A DNA stretch of 64,000 nt, from the NCBI RefSeq assembly GCF_000220395.1, contig NW_004087037.1, forward strand, positions 66,319 to 130,318. Reading direction: 5' to 3'. The translations under genes and the position numbers were made by a program. The notes under the pieces are model-generated. The model was given only the letters and a program-made list of their open reading frames with translations, did no database searches and was not told where the DNA came from. The DNA is from Ichthyophthirius multifiliis (lineage: Eukaryota > Ciliophora > Oligohymenophorea > Hymenostomatida). The stretch's first letter is position 1. Each line of letters opens with the position of its first letter. Shown here one piece after another: positions 1 through 12,654 of the stretch.

Positions 1-2
1 AT

Positions 3-639
3 CTAGATTCAATATTTTTATATGAAAACCACATGTATATATCTTTAGTTTAGGAATTAAAAAAATGGAATGAAGATTTCCATAATTTCTAAGATGGAAA
101 AATAGTTATAAAAAATCCTCAATTTAGGTATAATTTAACCAAAAATTTGTAATAGAATTTAAGGGAAATTGTACTCACTAAAGATAGGAAAATTTAACTT
201 TTATATTTAAAGTAAACTTATGATTGGTATATGGAAAAAATACGAATTTTTTTTAAAAAAATTAAAGAAAAGAAAACATAAAGACCTAAAACTTCTGTTT
301 AAAACACGAATTTAAACTAAAACCCGAATCTAACAACATTATAAAGATAATATTAATAAGAAACAGAAGATTATGAGAATAAAAACAGGTCTAAATATTA
401 AAATATAGAACCAGCTAAGGATAGAATTAAAGATTTTACAACTAAGGAAATGACATTAATATCTAATAGTACACGTCCAAATACAGTTGGTATTGGAATA
501 TAATCAAGACCTTTTACTTAAAGTACTAATATTCGACCTTTAACTAATTATGGAGATTTTTTTAGATAAACATGGAATTAAACAAATTTTTCATAATTTA
601 AAGCAATATAAATAAATAATATTAATAACAATAATAATG

Positions 640-671
<32 letters not shown>

Positions 672-1991
672 TACATTAACAATGATAACAATAATATCAA
701 TAACAATAACAATATTAATAACATCTTAATGCCTCCTAAACCTGCTTTTTTTTCAGATATAAATAATATATGTAGTTATTAATAAAATGAAATTCCCTAA
801 GGGGAACAAAGGTCTGTATATTTAGTTTATAATCCTAGTAATAATTAATAGGAAATCAGATTAGAAAATGAATGGATGATATAAAGAAATAAATACGTAT
901 AAGATAAAAAAGAAGTTGAGGAAATATAAGGGATTATTAATAATTGGGCAAACAATAAAAGTGTTTTTGAATAAAACATTAATTATAAAAATTAAGCAAC
1001 ATCTTTAGGAAGCTGTTTTTAAGACATCAATGTGTTTGCTAAAAAAAAAGAATATACCAAATAAGGTATTTTAAATAAGGAAGATGATAATTATATATAG
1101 GGCGAATGGAATAAATACGTTGAAATTATAAAAATGAATAATGAAGAGAAGAACAATTATTAATAAAAAATTAAATAAAAAGTTTCATAATAATAAAGCT
1201 TATCTTAGATAATAAAGAGTAGAGAAAATTCCCTTTAAATATCTAAAGATGAGGATAATATAAATTTAAAATAATAATAATAAGCAACTACTGAGTTTAT
1301 ATAAAATAATATATAATAATAAGTAGAAGTAGAAGAGGAAAAGAAAGATTAAAAATAAGTTTTTGATTTAAAATTTTAATATTTATAAGATTTTTAATTA
1401 TAGGACAATCTTTTTGGAAGCCCGGAGTTAATTATTGATTTTGAAAGATAAATTAAATCAAGGAATATTTAAAGAATTAGAAAAAATAAATAAAATTTAA
1501 TTTTTTCTTCTACTTTTTAAAATGAGAATAATAATCTTCTTTACGATTAAAAATTTTCATAGACTAATACTAAAAACTTAAAAACGGAAAATATTTTGAA
1601 AAATACAGAAATTTAGCAAAATTAGGTAGATTTAGAAGAAATTTTAAGAAGAAAAAATGATAGTTTATCAATTTATTATAGAAAAAAAAAAACTCTGTAT
1701 AAACCTTTTTCAACTTTTTATTAAAAAATTAACTTTTAGGACTTCAAGAAAGATTAAATGGAAGAAACTAGTAATATTAAGTAAGCTTTTGCAAGAAAAA
1801 ACTTCAAAATTTAAATGAAATCTATCAATTTTTCAGTATAAAAGCCTTAAGATTTACCCAAAAGTCAATTAACATTACCTGTGGCGGGTTCTTAGTTATT
1901 TACATTTGCCTAAAAAGAAGGAAAAAGTAAAAAGAAAGCTTAATCTAAGACTACTGAAAATAACAAAGAAATATAAAAAAAGAAAAAGTGA
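3..1991 (+). CDS. Uncharacterised Asn/Gln-rich protein, 5'-partial
   Basis: One frame is open from the window edge to TGA at 1989-1991, about 662 codons with TAA/TAG read as Gln. The frame enters from upstream; the first internal ATG is at 33, so the true start may lie outside. The first ~90 residues look structured and aromatic-rich (around YDWYMEKIRIFF). A poly-Asn tract from (AAT)n lies at about 615-720. The middle and C-terminal parts are charged and Gln-rich, and the tail is lysine-rich (ends EIQKKKK). No catalytic motif or membrane segment is visible and I do not recognise the family. The mixed composition with a short conserved-looking N-terminus is typical of ciliate cytoskeletal or ciliary proteins, but that is only a guess. 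Confidence 0.7.
615..720 (+). repeat. (AAT)n tract coding poly-Asn
   Basis: Imperfect AAT/AAC/GAT trinucleotide run inside the first gene, in frame as Asn with a few Asp, Ile and Tyr. It is a coding microsatellite, likely length-variable. Confidence 0.8.
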
Positions 1992-2700
1992 AAATCTAAA
2001 AAAGCTTAATAAATTAAAAAAAAACATAAAATAAATAATCATTTATATATATAAAAATATATCTATATATATTAAAAAGTTATATATTTTTTTTTCCCAT
2101 AATTAATAAAAAACTCCATAACCTAAAGTATTAATATGCATTAATTACCGAATTATTATATATATGTATATTAATTAGTTTTGTAAATAGCTTTATTTTC
2201 TTTTTTTTCATTCATATTTATATTATGGTATTAACAGTATATTATCAAAAAAAAACTTTTTTTATTTTTTTTTTTTAATAATAATTCCATTAATAAGAAA
2301 AATAAAAGTACTTTTGGATTAAAATATATTTTTAATGAAGATATTTTATATAGTCTATTGAATTTTAATTAGATTTATTATTGTATTTTATCAATTACAT
2401 TTTTTATTTTATCTTATTTAAAATGAAATTTTTTAAATTTTATTTTATAAATTATTTATATTTAAGTGTTTATTTAATAAAGATTATATATATTTAATAT
2501 TATTTAAAGTTTAAAAGTTTATTTATTTATAAGTATATATAAAAAATCGGGAATTAAAAAATTACTTATGTCGTATCGTATGTATATATTTATTTATTTA
2601 TTTATTTTTTTAAAAAAAAAATTAAAGGCTGACTTTATTAAATTAAAAAATAGTTTTATAAGTATAAAAATTTATTAAAATAATAAAATTAATTATAAAA
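1992..2700. other. Intergenic AT-rich spacer
   Basis: Between two same-strand genes. It holds T-runs, TA/TATATA runs and a TTTA run near 2590-2610. I see no coding frame or RNA-like fold. Confidence 0.6.
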
Positions 2701-4020
2701 ATGAATAAAACCATAACTTAATAAGCATTTAATCATATAAAAGACTGTATGGGTAAATCCGCTGAACTTCACGCGTGTGCAATAATACGTCTTTGGTTTT
2801 ATTCTTAAAGTAAATGGACATACAGCGGTATATAAGGATTTTTATGTTTAGGGATAGACAAATCAATTCAAAATCAAACAAATCAGGATGAATAATTAAC
2901 ATTTTATATTTTCGATACAAAAACGTATGAGGCTACATTTAGATTTTATTTATATAAGAATTTTTGTGAGTATTATAAATAATTAAATGAGTATTTTTAT
3001 TATTATCAGATTCCATATAGTAAAAATTGTTTAATAGGATTTTCGTTTTAGAATTAAGAAGAGGGTTTTTAAATTTGTAGAAGTCTTGATGGTTTAGCAA
3101 ATATATATATGAGCTATTAGGCATTTTAAGAAAAATAAAATAATTCATAAGAGTTAATGGGAGATTATGCTATAGAGGAAAATTTAGAAAAGGAAAGATA
3201 AAGAATTTTTAATGCAAAATTAACAAAATAAGAGAAAATAATATTAAGAAATGCGGGAATATCAAAATCAGAGTTTATAAAAGATGTAAATATTAAAAAT
3301 ATAGTTATTTAAGAGTTTTTAAAAGTTTTATAAAAAAAATAAGAATAATACTAAAATTAATTAAAATAATAGTAATATAAAATATATGATGAATGTTAAA
3401 AAGATAGTTTATATTTATAAAATAAAAATTTAAATAATAATGATTAATTAGATTTGAGATAAAAATAATAAAATAATATGTCAAAAAAAGTTAAAAATAA
3501 TTAAGGATAAATAACAAAAAATAATAATATTAATATAAATAATAATATTAATATAAATAATAATATTAATAATATAAATAACAATAATAATATTAATATT
3601 AATAATAATATTAATAATAATATTAATAATAATATTAATAAATAATTTTAAATTACATATTTTCCTCCTTTATTCAAATTATTAGATAATAATAAAATAT
3701 TTGGATTTATCAACAGTACTTCAATAAATAATAATAATAATTAAGATAATAATAATAATATTTATTTATAATTATTTAATAATACATAATATGTCAATAA
3801 TAAATATTCATTATTATATGAAATAAGAAATAAAAAAATAAATATTTAACCTTCATTTATAAGTGATAATTAAAACAATTTTTTATAAATAAATTAAAAT
3901 GATTAATTAAGTTTGACTGTTTAACTATCATTAGCCAATAAAGAAAGACAAAAATAATTAAAAAAAAAATATCAAAATGATTATGATTAGGAATCCCCTT
4001 GGGATAGTAATGAAGATTGA
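2701..4020 (+). CDS. WASP-family actin nucleation promoter-like protein
   Basis: Intronless frame from ATG 2701 to TGA 4018-4020, 439 residues. Residues ~22-130 resemble a WH1/EVH1 domain: a basic/aromatic start (IIRLWFYSQSKWTYSG), a YIFDTKT strand, and the YYYQIPYSKNCLIGFSFQ segment that parallels the FHTF...GLNF region of WASP WH1. Around residue 185 the stretch NAGISKSEF...IKNIVIQEFL aligns with the GBD helix of WASP (GISEAQL...IYDFIE), which binds Cdc42 and the C motif. A poly-Asn/Ile tract (3510-3645) sits where other WASPs carry poly-proline. The tail is acidic with one Trp (ESPWDSNED), like the Arp2/3-binding A segment. Family knowledge: WASP activates Arp2/3 at membranes. I see no clear WH2 motif. 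The call is inference from motif order; confidence is moderate. Confidence 0.6.
3510..3648 (+). repeat. (AAT/ATT)n tract in WASP-like gene
   Basis: Interrupted AAT/ATT/ATA repeat coding Asn and Ile, at the position of the proline-rich linker in canonical WASP proteins. Confidence 0.8.
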
Positions 4021-4510
4021 TTTTTTTTTTATTCTAATTTGTATATAATAAATATCTATATATATAAATTTTATTTATAATATTTTTTTATTTATAATTA
4101 AATATGTATATGTATATATATTTAAACATTATATATATATTTTATATATATAATTTTTTTCTTTTTATAAAAAAATATAATTAATTTATATTTTTTTATT
4201 TTTTTTCTATTATTAAAATATTATTGCTTTTTCTTTTTATATATTTAAATTAAATTTAATATTTACTTACATATATATATTTGATTAAAACTAATTTTTA
4301 AAAAAAAAATTATTATAAAGTATTTAAAAAAAACAACTTATTTTATTTTTTAACTTTATATACGTAAAAAATTATAAATGCTATTTTTATAATATTCATA
4401 TAAAAACAAAATAAAATAAAATATAATATTTATTAAATTTTTTAAAATTAAATAAATAAAATAGAAGATAAAAAATAAAAAAAAAATATAAAAAAAAAAC
4501 AAAAAAGCAT
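4021..4510. other. Intergenic AT-rich spacer
   Basis: Pure AT spacer with TATATA and T/A runs between the WASP-like gene and the next coiled-coil gene. The last ~60 bases form the A-rich leader of the downstream gene. No supported gene. Confidence 0.6.
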
Positions 4511-5207
4511 ATGAAAAATTATCAAAGCTAATCTTAATTATCCGATCGTACATTAAGCGTAACCAAATAAAGGACTTTATAATCACCTTAAAACATCTTT
4601 TATAAATCTAATTAATAAAAACAATATCTATAAAGCGTTCCATCAAACAACTAATCATAATCTTATTATTTACCTTCTTAATCTTCCTAACTCTAATCAC
4701 CTTAATCGCAAAGTATATTAGCTCATCATGCTTAAAGAATACAATTAGTAACATCTTAATAAGTTTAATAATAAGTACCTTAAATGTAAATATAATAAAC
4801 TAAACAAAAGAGTACTACTGTATTAAAATCTTAATAATCAAAATCATAATAATAAATAGTACTTTCTCCTTAAAAAAGAACTATAATTTAAGCATCTCCT
4901 CAAAAAACTAGAACTATTATTCAATAATAAGTAATACCTGTAATCTAATATTCACCTGTAAGAAATAATAACACTAAGTTAATTTAATAATAAATTCCTA
5001 TATTGTAGTAATAAATTGTTTAGCCTAGAAATAATCCTATTGTTAATGTATAAAATACAAGTCAAAGTAATTTAAATTAATCCCAATATTAAAGAGTAGA
5101 AGTTAGTGAAAATACAAAAATAGAATAGTTTTCTGCTAATGACGAATTATTAATAAAAGAACTAGAAGCCTATAAAAAAAAATGCTAACATTTAGTACAT
5201 TATTATA

Positions 5208-5276
<69 letters not shown>

Positions 5277-7262
5277 ATAGGAAATACATATATAATAATA
5301 TTAATAAAAATCTTTTTCTACTATGAATTACTCGGAAACTTAAATTAATAGTTTAGTTAATGAAAACAGTCATTTAAATTAAAAATTAAATGAATAAATA
5401 AAACTGTATTAAAATATAGAACATTAACTTAATTAATTATAATAATAATACAAATTTTAATAATAAAACGAATAATAGTCTAGTAATTAAAAAATTATTG
5501 AGATCAATCTCTAAATGGATAATATGAAATCTTTAAATGACCAGATGAAGGCTTAAATTGCTTTTTTATAAAATTAATTATAATAATAAAAAAATGAGTT
5601 TGAAGAGAATCTAAAAAGAACTAAAAAAATAATAGAAGATAGCCAAAATTTAAACTTCTAAAATTTTGGAAACCGTATTTAAGAAAAAGAGAAAGAAATA
5701 GAAAGATTAACTTTAATAATTTAAGAAAATGATAAAAACAAACACTAGATAATATCTATATAGGAATAAAATAACCGATTATAGAGCGATAATAGCCTAA
5801 AAGATGAAAAAATTAGCCTTTTTTCAACTGAAATATAAAAATTAAGGGAATAAATAAACAAATAACACTCAGAAATGTTAAAAAGTTCGAGTTCTGAATA
5901 AGAAAAATAAAGACTTTAATTTTTATTAGATGGTAAAAATTAAGAAATTGAAAACTGGAAAATATAATATTCTTAAATTAATTTATAATTAGAGGAATAA
6001 AGGAAGAATTTCGCGAAAATTTTTTTAATGGAGAATCGTGTTTAGGAAGTCGAGGGAGTTTTGGAGAGAAATAAAAGACTTTTGGAATAAAAAGATGAAG
6101 AAATTAAAAGAAATTTAAAACAAATTTAAGATTTGAGAACCGAATGTGAAAAAGGAAGAGTTTTTGAAGTAGAAAATAATGAATTCAAAATTAAAATAAC
6201 GATGCTTTTGGAAGAAATAGAAAGAGTAAAAGTATAACTTTAACTAAAAGGGTAAGATTATGACAAATAGTAACAAATAATTAATAAATTTTAGATCTAA
6301 CTTGCCCAAGGTAGCTAGTTTGAGATGCAAGCGAGTTAATAATAGTAGATTATTTAATAATATTAGGAAGAAATAAGATCTTTATAAGAATAATTAAGTA
6401 AATATTAAAGAGAAAATGTTTAATTTTCGAATAAATGTATAGAATTTGAGGGATAAAATAAATATTTAATGATTTAGATTTCGACTTTTTAATAATAATA
6501 ATAAGAAAGTTAAAATAAAGTGACTTAATTAACAAAACAAGTATAAGATTTATAAATAGTAATATAGGATTTATAAAATAATATCTAATAATTAAATATT
6601 TAAATAGAAAAAAGAAAAATCGAATATGAGAATTTAATAAGAAATAATTAAATACTATAAGATGAATATGATAATAAAAATTAATAAAATATTCAATTGG
6701 CAAATATTATTAAATAACTAGAAATTTAAAAATCAGAATTTGAATATAAACACTCGTCTTTATTGAATATTTAATAATTATATGAATAATTGAAAATTTC
6801 ATATTCCGAATAAGAATTAAATTTTATCAATTTAAAAAAAAATATGATGATTTTGAATCTATAAGATATTCTCTAGAATCCAAAATTACACTTTTAGCTA
6901 ATGAAAATTAAAGAAAAGATTCCATATTATAAGCTAGAATGTAAGAAATAGAGTCTTTAAATTAAAAAATTTATTCACTTTAAAATGCTTAAAATGAACT
7001 CAATAGTCTTTAGTAGAGAGTATAGTATTTGTTGACAGAAATTGATAGGTTAATGGAAGAAAATGCAGATTATTTGAAAGAATTGTAGGTTTGGAGATAT
7101 AAATATTCAGAGTTCTCACCACTAGAATATGAAATTTAAAATTTGTAGTCGATGTTAGTGTTAGCTTTTGTGGAAATAGAAGCACTTAGGGACGGTAGGG
7201 AAAAGGTAGAATAAGAAGTTAATAATTTAAGAAGTTCGTAACTTCTATTGTATAGGAATTGA
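4511..7262 (+). CDS. Long coiled-coil protein with Ser/Gln-rich head
   Basis: Starts at ATG 4511 after an A-rich leader and ends at TGA 7260-7262. Exons are about join(4511..5194,5281..7262). The intron 5195-5280 (GT..AG, 86 nt, phase 0) contains a (TA)n run. The first ~200 residues are Ser/Gln/Pro-rich and look disordered. After YKKKCQHLVHYYR the protein becomes a nearly continuous heptad-rich coiled coil (Leu/Ile spacing, Glu/Lys/Gln-rich), with segments such as RVQEVEGVLERNKRLLEQK. The coding frame shifts by -1 at the A9 run at 6834-6842: upstream sequence reads in one frame to this point, and downstream sequence (YDDFESIRYSLESKITLL...) reads in the next. This may be a homopolymer undercall. 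Structural role, perhaps cytoskeletal or basal-body associated; no specific family recognised. Confidence 0.7.
5211..5272. repeat. (TA)n microsatellite in intron
   Basis: About 31 TA units inside the 5195-5280 intron of the coiled-coil gene. Confidence 0.9.
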
Positions 7263-7532
7263 TTATATTTATTAGTTTAATTATAATTTTATATTATCAA
7301 AATATATTTTTTTTTAAAAAAAAAAATTAAAATATATATAAAAATAATATTATACATATATATATATATAAAAAAATAAAACATATAAATATATATATAT
7401 ATATATATTTATATATATTTATATATTTACATATATTTAATTTGTATTTTCTCTATATAAAAAATTAATTATATATTTTTTTTTTAACAATTAAAAAATT
7501 AATATATTTTTATAAACCAAATTCATAACAAA

Positions 7533-8731
7533 ATGGGAAATTAATTAAATATTATGGAAAGTAAGAACTTTATTGATTAAGATTTAAATAATATTGAATA
7601 AAACTTTTTATTATAGAAATAAATATTAGACTCTAATTTAGGTCAATTAATAAAAATATATAGGAAAAGAAAAGACAATTTAAAAAAATAAAATTTTATT
7701 TTCGAAATTACTAAAAATTTGGATAATAAAGTTTAGTTTGGAAATCTTTTTTCAGAATGTTAAATTAGAATTTAATTAAAAAATGAAAATCTTATAAAAT
7801 TTATAGGTTATGATTTTTTTTAATAAAATCATGTCTTTGGTAATTTATAAAAAGCCTATTTATTTTACGAATTTCTTTTTCATAGTTTAAACCAAGAAAT
7901 TAATATAAGAAAACTAAATTAAGTATAAAACAAAATCAAAATATATATTAATATATATATATATATATATATTGTAAATTTTCTAGCGATTTTTCGAAGA
8001 ATAGGAACTTTTTTATATTTTGAAATCAGTTGTTAATGCATGTTCTTTTCTATAAAAAAATTAAATTTATCATGGTGATTTAAGACCTTAATATATATTA
8101 TTAGATACTAATGGTTAAATTAAAATATTCGATCATGGTTTAATTCATCCTTTAAAAAATTCGTATTTAAAAGCTTTATAAAATTAAGAAAGAGTATACT
8201 TAAGTCCTTAAGAACTATAATATTTATAATAATAATAAATATAACCGCCTTTAAATAAATATAAATAGGATATTTTTAGTTTAGGTATTTGTATTTTAGA
8301 ATGTGCTATATTAAAAGATCTATCTTATTTATATGATTGGGAAAAATTCCAAATCAATTATTAGGAATTAGATAAAAATTTATTAATAATTAAAGAAAAA
8401 TATTCTGAAAGATTATGGAATTATTTATATTAAATTTTAATTTTTGAAGAACTTAATAGACCTGATTTTATAATTTTTGAATAATAATTAGGTTAAAATG
8501 TAAAAAGTTCAAATTTTATTAGTATTTTTGAAAAATCAGTTGATAAAGATGCTTTTAATATGAGAATTCCATAATAAATAATAATTAAAAATAATAATAA
8601 AAATAGTTTAACAAGAAATCATTCAGTATCAGAAAGAAGCAACAATAAGATTATTAGATAATAATCACTTAATAATATATAATAAGTAAGATAAATTTAA
8701 TAAACATAATAAATGCAGAAATCTATCTAAT

Positions 8732-8772
<41 letters not shown>

Positions 8773-9064
8773 TTATAATAATAATAATTTTAATAGTTTT
8801 AATAATCATAATATTTTAATTAAAATAGTATATTATCTCCAAGTAGATAAATAAATTAAAGAATATGCGAATAAGTTTTATCTCCTGTTACTTATCAATT
8901 ATAAAATAATAATAGAAAAAGCTTTAAATAAAATTTTATGATTCGTTAACAATCTGCGAAATAGTTATAAGTTTCTAATATTAATATAATTGATAATTCT
9001 TAATAAATTTTATCACCAATAAAATAATAATAATTATAATCAATTTTATTTTCTAAATTATAAT

Positions 9065-9110
<46 letters not shown>

Positions 9111-9636
9111 TTAATAATTATAGTAATAATAATATTTATAATCATAATAATAATAATTTATTCTTCCTTTACAAATATAAAGTTAATTATAATATTAATA
9201 AAATAATGATTTATAGCCTTTTAATTAAGTATAATAATTTCCTGAATTATAAAAAACTATGAATTATGATACATTATAACCATAAAATATCAATAAATAA
9301 TAGAATTTTCTTATTTAACCTATGGAGAATTAGTTATAATAAAAAGGAATTTTTTAATAAGATTTTAATTTTAAATAAGGAAATGTTTTATAAGAAAAAT
9401 AGTAAAATAAAATATTAGAAACATCACATTTATAATATAATAATAGTATTTAAAATAATATTTAAAATTAAGAAAATTTTAATAATTTCTAATTTTAATA
9501 AAAATCATAAAAATAATAATAGTCAAAAATTGATAGTTTGAGTTTAGAAGAAAGAATCTAATAAGCTTTGGAAAAAAGTAAATAAACTAAATTAAGAAAC
9601 TAAATTGTTAATAATATTATAAATGAATCTTAATGA
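7533..9636 (+). CDS. Protein-kinase-like protein (probable pseudokinase), Gln-rich tail
   Basis: join(7533..7922,7987..9636), one phase-0 intron of 64 nt, TGA 9634-9636, 679 residues. A kinase C-lobe is clear. HGDLRPQYILLD stands where the catalytic loop HRDLKPENILLD belongs, keeping the Asp but changing the metal-binding Asn to Tyr. IKIFDHG stands for DFG. YLSPQEL resembles the APE region and DIFSLGICILECAI resembles helix F. No glycine loop and no VAIK lysine can be seen in the short N-lobe. These changes suggest a pseudokinase. Residues after ~330 are Gln/Asn-rich with long CAA/TAA runs (about 8725-8775 and 9058-9115), ending in a short charged helix. Such Gln-rich kinases are common in ciliates; the substrate is unknown. 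Confidence 0.7.
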
Positions 9637-11001
9637 ACTTTTATATAATATCTTTGGCATTTAAAAATAAATATTAATATAATTATTATATATACTTATT
9701 ATATTTAATCTATAAAAATAAATATTATAATTATTTAATAAAATTAAAATATATATTTACATATTTCTAATATATATAATATTATTTATTAAAGAAAAAA
9801 AATTATTTTTACATATATTTTTAAATATAGAAAAAAGTAAATATATATACATATAATTATTGTATTTAAATAAATATTAAATAATTTATAAATATAAGAA
9901 TATATAATAATATTCCGATTTTTTAATTTCCTTATTTTATTATAGTATCTAATGAAATAGATATGTTATAATATTTATTTTACACACTTTTACTATTTTA
10001 ATTATATTATATTTTTTTATTATTCATTTTTCTATTTATATATTATTTAATATCTTATTAATTATATTAGAATTTACATTTTATATTTTCGCATTTGTTA
10101 ATTATTTCATTTAATTTTTGAATTTCTTTTTATTGTTATAAAAAAAACTAATTTAGTAGTTTAAAAATATGTCATTTTATTTTCCTTTGTTTTTTGATTT
10201 AAAATTCTTATAGAACTTTATTTTTTATTTTTGTAATTATCATTATAAATAGTCAGTTTATACCTTAATATTGTTATTATGATATTTCATAATTTCTATT
10301 TAAATTTTAATTCAGAAAAAAAAATTAATTACTAGATTATTATTTGCGCTTTATTAAATAAATTTGTATTATTATTATAATTATTTAAGATAATGTTTTT
10401 TATATTATAACATTAAAATTTTAAAAAGCTTTAAATGAAATATTTTTAGTATATTCTTTATATAAATTATAAAAACTTTATTTATTTTAAAAAGCAAAAT
10501 TAAAAATATATATTTAATATAAGAAAAAGACTAATATAAATTAATTACTCATTTAAAAATTTCAATAAAACTGATAAAAATTATTTTATATATGGAATAA
10601 GATAAAATTAAAATATTAATATAATTATAAATAATCTTTAAAACATTAATTTATTTTAATTGATTAGAGGTTTATTATATATTATATTTAATAATATTTA
10701 CAATTCTGTTTATTTTTTCTAAAATATATAAAATTTTATTTTTAAATTTAATATTATTTTATTTTTGAAATTGTATATTATAATTATTATTATTAAATTT
10801 TAATAAAAATATATATTTAAAATAAAAAATTTACTATATAATATCTTAAATAATATATAAAAATATTTATATATTTATATATATATATATATGTATTTAT
10901 GTATATATAATCAACACATATTTATATATATTTTTAAAATATAATAATAGAATATTTTTATTTATATATGTTCTTTTTTTATATTAAAAATATGTTGTAA
11001 A
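9637..11001. other. AT desert with weak minus-strand coding-like patch
   Basis: Mostly TA/T/A runs. Between about 9900 and 10330 the minus strand is slightly richer in G+C and reads as Lys/Gln/Asn-rich peptide without TGA for stretches (for example KEIQKLNEIINKCENIK), but I could not find a convincing start, stop or splice pattern. I do not call a gene. Confidence 0.4.
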
Positions 11002-11073
11002 GGCAAGGACGCACACGGTTGCATTCGAATATCCTAGTTTGAAAAAATGAGGTTCGACTCATCACCTAGACCT
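11002..11073 (+). ncRNA. tRNA-like small RNA, copy 1 (diverged)
   Basis: First of four related units. It has GACGCACACGG near its 5' end, then ATTCGAA..TTTGAA able to pair, then TGAGG-TTCGACT-CATCA, a T-arm with a perfect TTCGA loop and a mismatch in the stem, followed by TATTTTTAT. Acceptor pairing is poor (GGCAAGG against CCTAGAC), so this copy may be decayed. Confidence 0.45.
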
Positions 11074-11441
11074 CTAATATTTTTATTATAATTATTTATA
11101 TAAATATTAATTTTAAATATTTTATAATATTATATTTATAAAAATTATTTTTATAATAGATTTTAATATTATAATAATTGATTTACTTTAAAATATTTTT
11201 ATTAAATTTATTAAAATTATATATAAATGATTTATTTTAAATTTTAATAAAAATGGATATTATAGTATATCATAAATATATGTTATATAATTTGAATATT
11301 TAATTTGCTGCATCATATATATTATTACTTTTTAATAATTTTAAAAAAAGAATATTATATAAATTTATTTTTTAGTATATATTATATTAAAAAAAATATA
11401 AGATTTATATATATATTATTTATATTTAAAATTATATAAAA

Positions 11442-11523
11442 GGCTGTGACGCACACGGGTGCATTCAAAATTCCTAACTTTGAAAAAAATTAATTGAGGT
11501 TCGACTCCTCACAGAGCCCCCAA
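11442..11523 (+). ncRNA. tRNA-like small RNA, copy 2
   Basis: Same plan as the other copies. A 5' GGCTGTG faces CAGAGCC near the 3' end with one G-G mismatch. The D-like hairpin is GCAC-ACGG-GTGC, then TTCAAA/TTTGAA enclosing a 9-nt loop, and the T-arm TGAGG-TTCGACT-CCTCA is perfect. GGTTCGACTCC matches the pol III B-box consensus and a T6 run follows directly. The variable region is longer (about 11 nt) than in copies 3 and 4. Confidence 0.55.
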
Positions 11524-12040
11524 TTTTTTAATTAAAAAATATTTTTACTAAAATTGCAAAAATTTATTATTTTTACTATATAAATAAAACATATGTAAAT
11601 GAAAATTTATTTAATATTTGTATATTTTTAAAAATAAAATAAAATGTTATATATATATATATATATTTATTAATAATTATATTCTCTATATTATACTTTC
11701 TTTATTTATTTTTATTGTTTTTTTAATAAATAAATATATAAACTTAATCATTTATTTAATTAAACAAAAAAGATACAAATTGTTTTAAAATATAATAAAA
11801 TTAATTAATTATTATTAATAATTTTTTTGAAAATAGTAATATATATAATATATTTATAAAATATTTCTTAAACAATAAATATATTTTATAAAAACAACAT
11901 ATATAATTTCAATTAATATTATATATATTTTATTTTAAAAATTATTTTATATACATAATTTTTTTTTTTTTTTTATTACATTTATTATTATAAAAATATA
12001 AGTTATATATAATATATTTTATCTTAATAATAATATAAAA

Positions 12041-12117
12041 GGCTGGGACGCACACGGGTGCATTCAAATTGCCAACCTTGAATAAAATTGAGGTTCGACT
12101 CCTCACTTGGCCCCCAA
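12041..12117 (+). ncRNA. tRNA-like small RNA, copy 3
   Basis: Cloverleaf-like fold by eye: acceptor GGCTGGG/CTTGGCC (7 pairs with G-T wobbles), D-like arm GCAC-ACGG-GTGC, a TTCAA/TTGAA stem closing a 10-nt loop that contains TTGCCAA, and T-arm TGAGG-TTCGACT-CCTCA. After the acceptor strand comes C-CCA-A and a T5 run. The B box is a perfect match; the A-box region is not canonical. The 10-nt loop and 4-nt D loop are unlike a standard tRNA, so a tRNA call (Gly-GCC would be the nominal anticodon) is uncertain. Confidence 0.55.
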
Positions 12118-12654
12118 TTTTTATTTTTTTATTAAAATATATATTTAATTAATAATTTTTTTTTTAAATATTATTATTATTATTAATATATTAATTTTAA
12201 ATTTATTTTTAAAATTTAATTTTTCTACTTATATTATAATATTAAAAATTATTTTATATAATTTTAAAATAATTTATAATATTATATAAAAAATGTAAAA
12301 ATATCAATATATATATATATTAATAATTACATTCTATATATTATATTTTTTTATTTTTTCTTATGTTTTTTAATAAATATATGTGTAAACATAATCATTT
12401 AAATATTTTTTTTTTAAAAAAATTTAATTATTTTACAGTAAAACTATATTATTTAATTATTAATAATATTTAATTTATAAATAGTAAAAAATTTTTCATA
12501 AACAATAAGTATATTTTATATAAACTTAAATATAATTTCAATCAATAATATGTGTAATTTTTTATATATATATATTTATTATATTTTATAATACATTAAT
12601 TAATATAAAATTTAAAGGTATATACATTATATTTTATCTTAAAATTAATTAAAA

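Noticed and set aside
4356-4586. Hydrophobic minus-strand reading frame of 76 codons
   Set aside because: Lies in an AT spacer and antisense to the leader and start of a real gene; Phe/Ile/Tyr-rich peptides arise automatically from antisense A-rich DNA.
4378-5110. Long TGA-free frame starting at ATG 4378
   Set aside because: Gives an Ile/Lys-rich peptide without domain; the frame from 4511 has Ser/Pro/Gln-rich sequence and splices into the coiled-coil gene.
5211-5272. Replication origin or telomere-like element at the TA runs
   Set aside because: Plain dinucleotide microsatellites inside introns; no ciliate telomere repeat (CCCCAA type) is present at either window end.
6350-6703. Hydrophobic minus-strand frame of 117 codons that looks like membrane helices
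   Set aside because: It is the exact antisense of the coiled-coil gene, whose Gln/Asn/Lys codons (TAA, AAT, AAA) read backwards as Leu, Ile and Phe.
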